64,000 nucleotides of DNA from Pseudomonadota bacterium (GTDB taxonomy: Bacteria > Bdellovibrionota > UBA1018 > CAIMNF01): assembly GCA_027486675.1 (NCBI GenBank), contig JAIXOQ010000007.1, positions 1 through 64,000 of the forward strand, in the 5' to 3' direction. Numbering within the stretch: the first letter of the stretch is position 1; each line of letters starts with the position of its first letter. The position numbers were made by a program, and so were the translations under genes. The notes under the pieces were generated by a model. That model was not told where the DNA came from, searched no databases, and saw only the letters and a program-made list of their open reading frames with translations. Positions 61,896 through 64,000 of the stretch are shown here, in pieces.

Positions 61896-64000
61896 TCAGG
61901 GGCATCTCCCTCTTCTGAGTCTAGACTTCGTCGCCCTTCGCCACAACTTAAGCGCATTCGGCAATGGACACAGTTCTTTTCAGACGCAGGGACCGCCCCA
62001 AACCACCCTTCCGTCATTCTATTGACATTTGCCTCGAGAAGCCCCCGAGCGCGGCCCCAAACGACATCAGGCTCTTCGTTCACGCGACTAAAATTGATCC
62101 CACCTCCAAGCTTAAGAATGGGATGGGCCTTAAAAATAAAGCCCTTTTTGCGCGTGAAGGGTGCGTTCAATAGGACATAAAGTGCACCGACCACCTCCGC
62201 TTTCGTGCGCTCCTTAACCGCGAGGGCATAGATCGCAAGCTGGGCCCCAATCCCTTTGGAGAACAGCTCTAGACCGCCAGGCGCACCTGTCTTTGAGGTT
62301 TTATAGTCGAGGACAATGTATCCATCCGGATGACGATCAACTCGGTCCGCTCGGCCGCGAAACTGCATCTGACCCAATGAGATCTCTAAGTCGGCTTCAA
62401 AAGACTCAGGAGTTGCTTGGGATGACTTTCGGTAAGCAGACTCATCGATCAGAAATTCTTTCAAAAGAATCAGTGCACGCGCACGTGCTGCTCGCTCCAT
62501 CCGCGGAGCAACAACCGCTTTCTCCGAAACTGCTAACTCCCACGCTGTATCCAGCGCGGCTTCGGGAGTTTGATCTTTTGCTGTCATGAGAAAAATTGCG
62601 TGATGTAATACATCACCCCATAAATTTCCGGCGATCTCTGGATCTTCGTCCGCAAGGTCCCGCAGTTTAAGAATCCTAGATGCATAGGCGAGAAACGGAC
62701 ATTTGGTGTAATCATCGAGCAAACTGATTGCCTGCGGGCTTGTCAGGTCTAAGAGATCCACCACAGGGCGCGTGATCCCTCTTTCTTTCGACTGCGGCAG
62801 TTTGACGAGAGCTGCTTTCCAAAAGGGATGAGCACCGAAGTTCTGAGGGGTAGGCACTTCAATACTATCCAAAAGGCGCTTCCATTCTAAGCTGAGCTCA
62901 GACAACTCTTTTCCATCTAACCCAATTTTCGGCTCCCAAGCGACGACATTGGCACCAACCTTAAGCCAACTTAAGACGAATTCTTTTTGTAGTTTTTCAG
63001 CTTGTTTCGAATCAAAAACAGGATAGTCCTTGAGAAGAACTGAGCACTCTGCGTCGGAATACCACTGCCAAGAAGAAGATACATTTTCAAACCAGCTTTC
63101 ACTAACACCCAACAGATGAATCGTCGATTCCGATGTAATCCTAAGCGCAGGCACTTGATCATATCGGAGTACAAGGAGACTCGACTCAGGGCGCAATCGA
63201 TCCGGCGGCGGCTTAAGCGTTCTAACCGACTCACGTAAACCACGAATCCAATAAGCGCTCGGCAGACGTCGATCAGCAAGCCCTACAGCATCAGTTTCGT
63301 TTTCCCAAAGCCGAACAGCACTATGCATAGGACTCAACTCCACCTGCGCTGCCACCCAGGCAGCCACCTCCCTGAGCGTCACGCGTCCTGTTGGAAACCC
63401 CTCTGCTTTGCCAAGCGACTGTTTCAAGGATTCGGATTCAAGAAGTGCCATTGGATTTCTCGGATCAGCTGGTATTAAATCACGGCTTCTGAGTGCACGA
63501 CGAACTGCTCTGCGTACCTCTGGCTTATCCTCAATGACCAGGACAGCAGACTCGGTAGACACTTGATCGAGAGCAAAAGAAATGGCGTCCTCGATCGTAT
63601 GGCACTGCCTGCGGTTAAAGGTCATCGGTTCTGCGTTTGAACGTTTCACGGAAATGAAGTCACAAGATCGCTTCAAATGCTCCAAGAACGCATCCTCAAG
63701 AGGTGTCGTTTCGCCCGCATGAAACCAAAATATCTTCTCGGGCAGAAGCGCAGAATTGAGAGTACCCTCCTCAAGTCCCGCTACCGCCTCCCGCAGGATC
63801 ATGATCTCATCTCTGACATCAAGCTCCTGCAACCGACTCTCTAAAAGGCCGGCCAGAATAAAGTATTCAGTGCGCCGCGCATCTGGGCCAAGGGCTGTAT
63901 TTAAAAGTTCGTGATGAAGGACCGCTTCCAAAGATCGAACATAGAGACCACGTCCGCGCTGAAGTTCTCGATCAAGACGAGTGGCATAACGACTGCGGTC
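61892..64000 (-). CDS. AddB-like Fe-S PD-(D/E)XK nuclease (partial, cut by right edge)
   Basis: The reading frame stays open to the right end of the window, so the N-terminus lies outside; at least 703 codons are present. The C-terminal nuclease domain has GDVLHHAIF (metal-binding His), RADRVDRHPDGYIVLDYKT (catalytic Asp and Lys) and four cysteines spaced as in AddB: one in YTKCPFLA and three in ENCVHCRMRLSC. Those cysteines hold a 4Fe-4S cluster in AddAB family nucleases. The upstream part resembles the helicase-like lobe of AddB. Probably part of a double-strand-break resection enzyme. Its partner gene is not in the window. A TTG start at 63931 is a secondary possibility. Confidence 0.82.
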   Translation of the reverse strand, partial: DRSRYATRLDRELQRGRGLYVRSLEAVLHHELLNTALGPDARRTEYFILAGLLESRLQELDVRDEIMILREAVAGLEEGTLNSALLPEKIFWFHAGETTPLEDAFLEHLKRSCDFISVKRSNAEPMTFNRRQCHTIEDAISFALDQVSTESAVLVIEDKPEVRRAVRRALRSRDLIPADPRNPMALLESESLKQSLGKAEGFPTGRVTLREVAAWVAAQVELSPMHSAVRLWENETDAVGLADRRLPSAYWIRGLRESVRTLKPPPDRLRPESSLLVLRYDQVPALRITSESTIHLLGVSESWFENVSSSWQWYSDAECSVLLKDYPVFDSKQAEKLQKEFVLSWLKVGANVVAWEPKIGLDGKELSELSLEWKRLLDSIEVPTPQNFGAHPFWKAALVKLPQSKERGITRPVVDLLDLTSPQAISLLDDYTKCPFLAYASRILKLRDLADEDPEIAGNLWGDVLHHAIFLMTAKDQTPEAALDTAWELAVSEKAVVAPRMERAARARALILLKEFLIDESAYRKSSQATPESFEADLEISLGQMQFRGRADRVDRHPDGYIVLDYKTSKTGAPGGLELFSKGIGAQLAIYALAVKERTKAEVVGALYVLLNAPFTRKKGFIFKAHPILKLGGGINFSRVNEEPDVVWGRARGLLEANVNRMTEGWFGAVPASEKNCVHCRMRLSCGEGRRSLDSEEGDAPD

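Overview
The window reads as chromosomal DNA of a free-living, aerobic, light-exposed Gram-negative bacterium. Many proteins carry Sec signal peptides or lipoboxes, there are several outer-membrane beta-barrel candidates, and light-related genes are abundant. The gene set (proteorhodopsin, many orphan secreted proteins and lipoproteins, an NtrC-type two-component system, an AddB-like nuclease) fits a Bdellovibrionota/Oligoflexia-like lineage best, but that is inference without a marker gene. No rRNA, tRNA, CRISPR array or insertion sequence was recognised.

Left part (1-10.4 kb): a tail of a gene from the left edge, an exported J-domain protein, then a tightly overlapping leftward operon crtE-crtI-crtB-crtY-blh-aldehyde dehydrogenase. 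It covers GGPP to phytoene, lycopene, beta-carotene and retinal. A divergent green-type proteorhodopsin starts 118 bp from crtE. Together these make a self-sufficient light-driven proton pump system; the aldehyde dehydrogenase at the end is an unexplained addition. An outer-membrane-like protein follows.

10.5-20.6 kb: a small exported protein; a tandem pair of PD-(D/E)XK nuclease-like proteins, the first exported and the second lacking a signal peptide and apparently 5'-truncated; then a photobiology/stress block with DUF2071, a four-helix membrane protein, a SOUL haem-binding protein, a CRY-DASH photolyase/cryptochrome, a divergent PhrB-like (6-4) photolyase that has lost three of four Fe-S cysteines, and an exported KatG with an OxyR-like half-site upstream. 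A DUF1428 gene and a frameshifted SRPBCC pseudogene follow.

20.9-38.7 kb: cardiolipin synthase/EEP phosphodiesterase pair, small membrane proteins, NCS2 purine permease, cysK-rarA (rarA apparently starts at CUG in a CTGA overlap), ahcY under a clear SAH riboswitch, ychJ with a methyltransferase, several orphan secreted proteins, a vWA/fibronectin-III lipoprotein, an ABC-F ATPase and a barrel protein.

38.8-51.3 kb: pyrimidine synthesis. A leftward operon pyrB-carA-carB-pyrF-pyrE-mrp plus two small genes, with pyrB apparently starting at AUC; two secreted orphan proteins on the other strand; then pyrC at the end of a second leftward operon rsmD-coaD-aminotransferase-lipoprotein-barrel protein-pyrC (to 55.5 kb). 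rsmD and the divergent 910-aa gene share a compact promoter region whose -10 boxes lie 5-6 nt from both start codons, suggesting leaderless transcripts.

55.6-64 kb: a two-gene unit of large unrecognised proteins (the first faintly like a degenerate adenine-DNA methyltransferase), converging on a leftward operon of AddB-like Fe-S nuclease (cut by the right edge), sensor histidine kinase and sigma-54-dependent response regulator.
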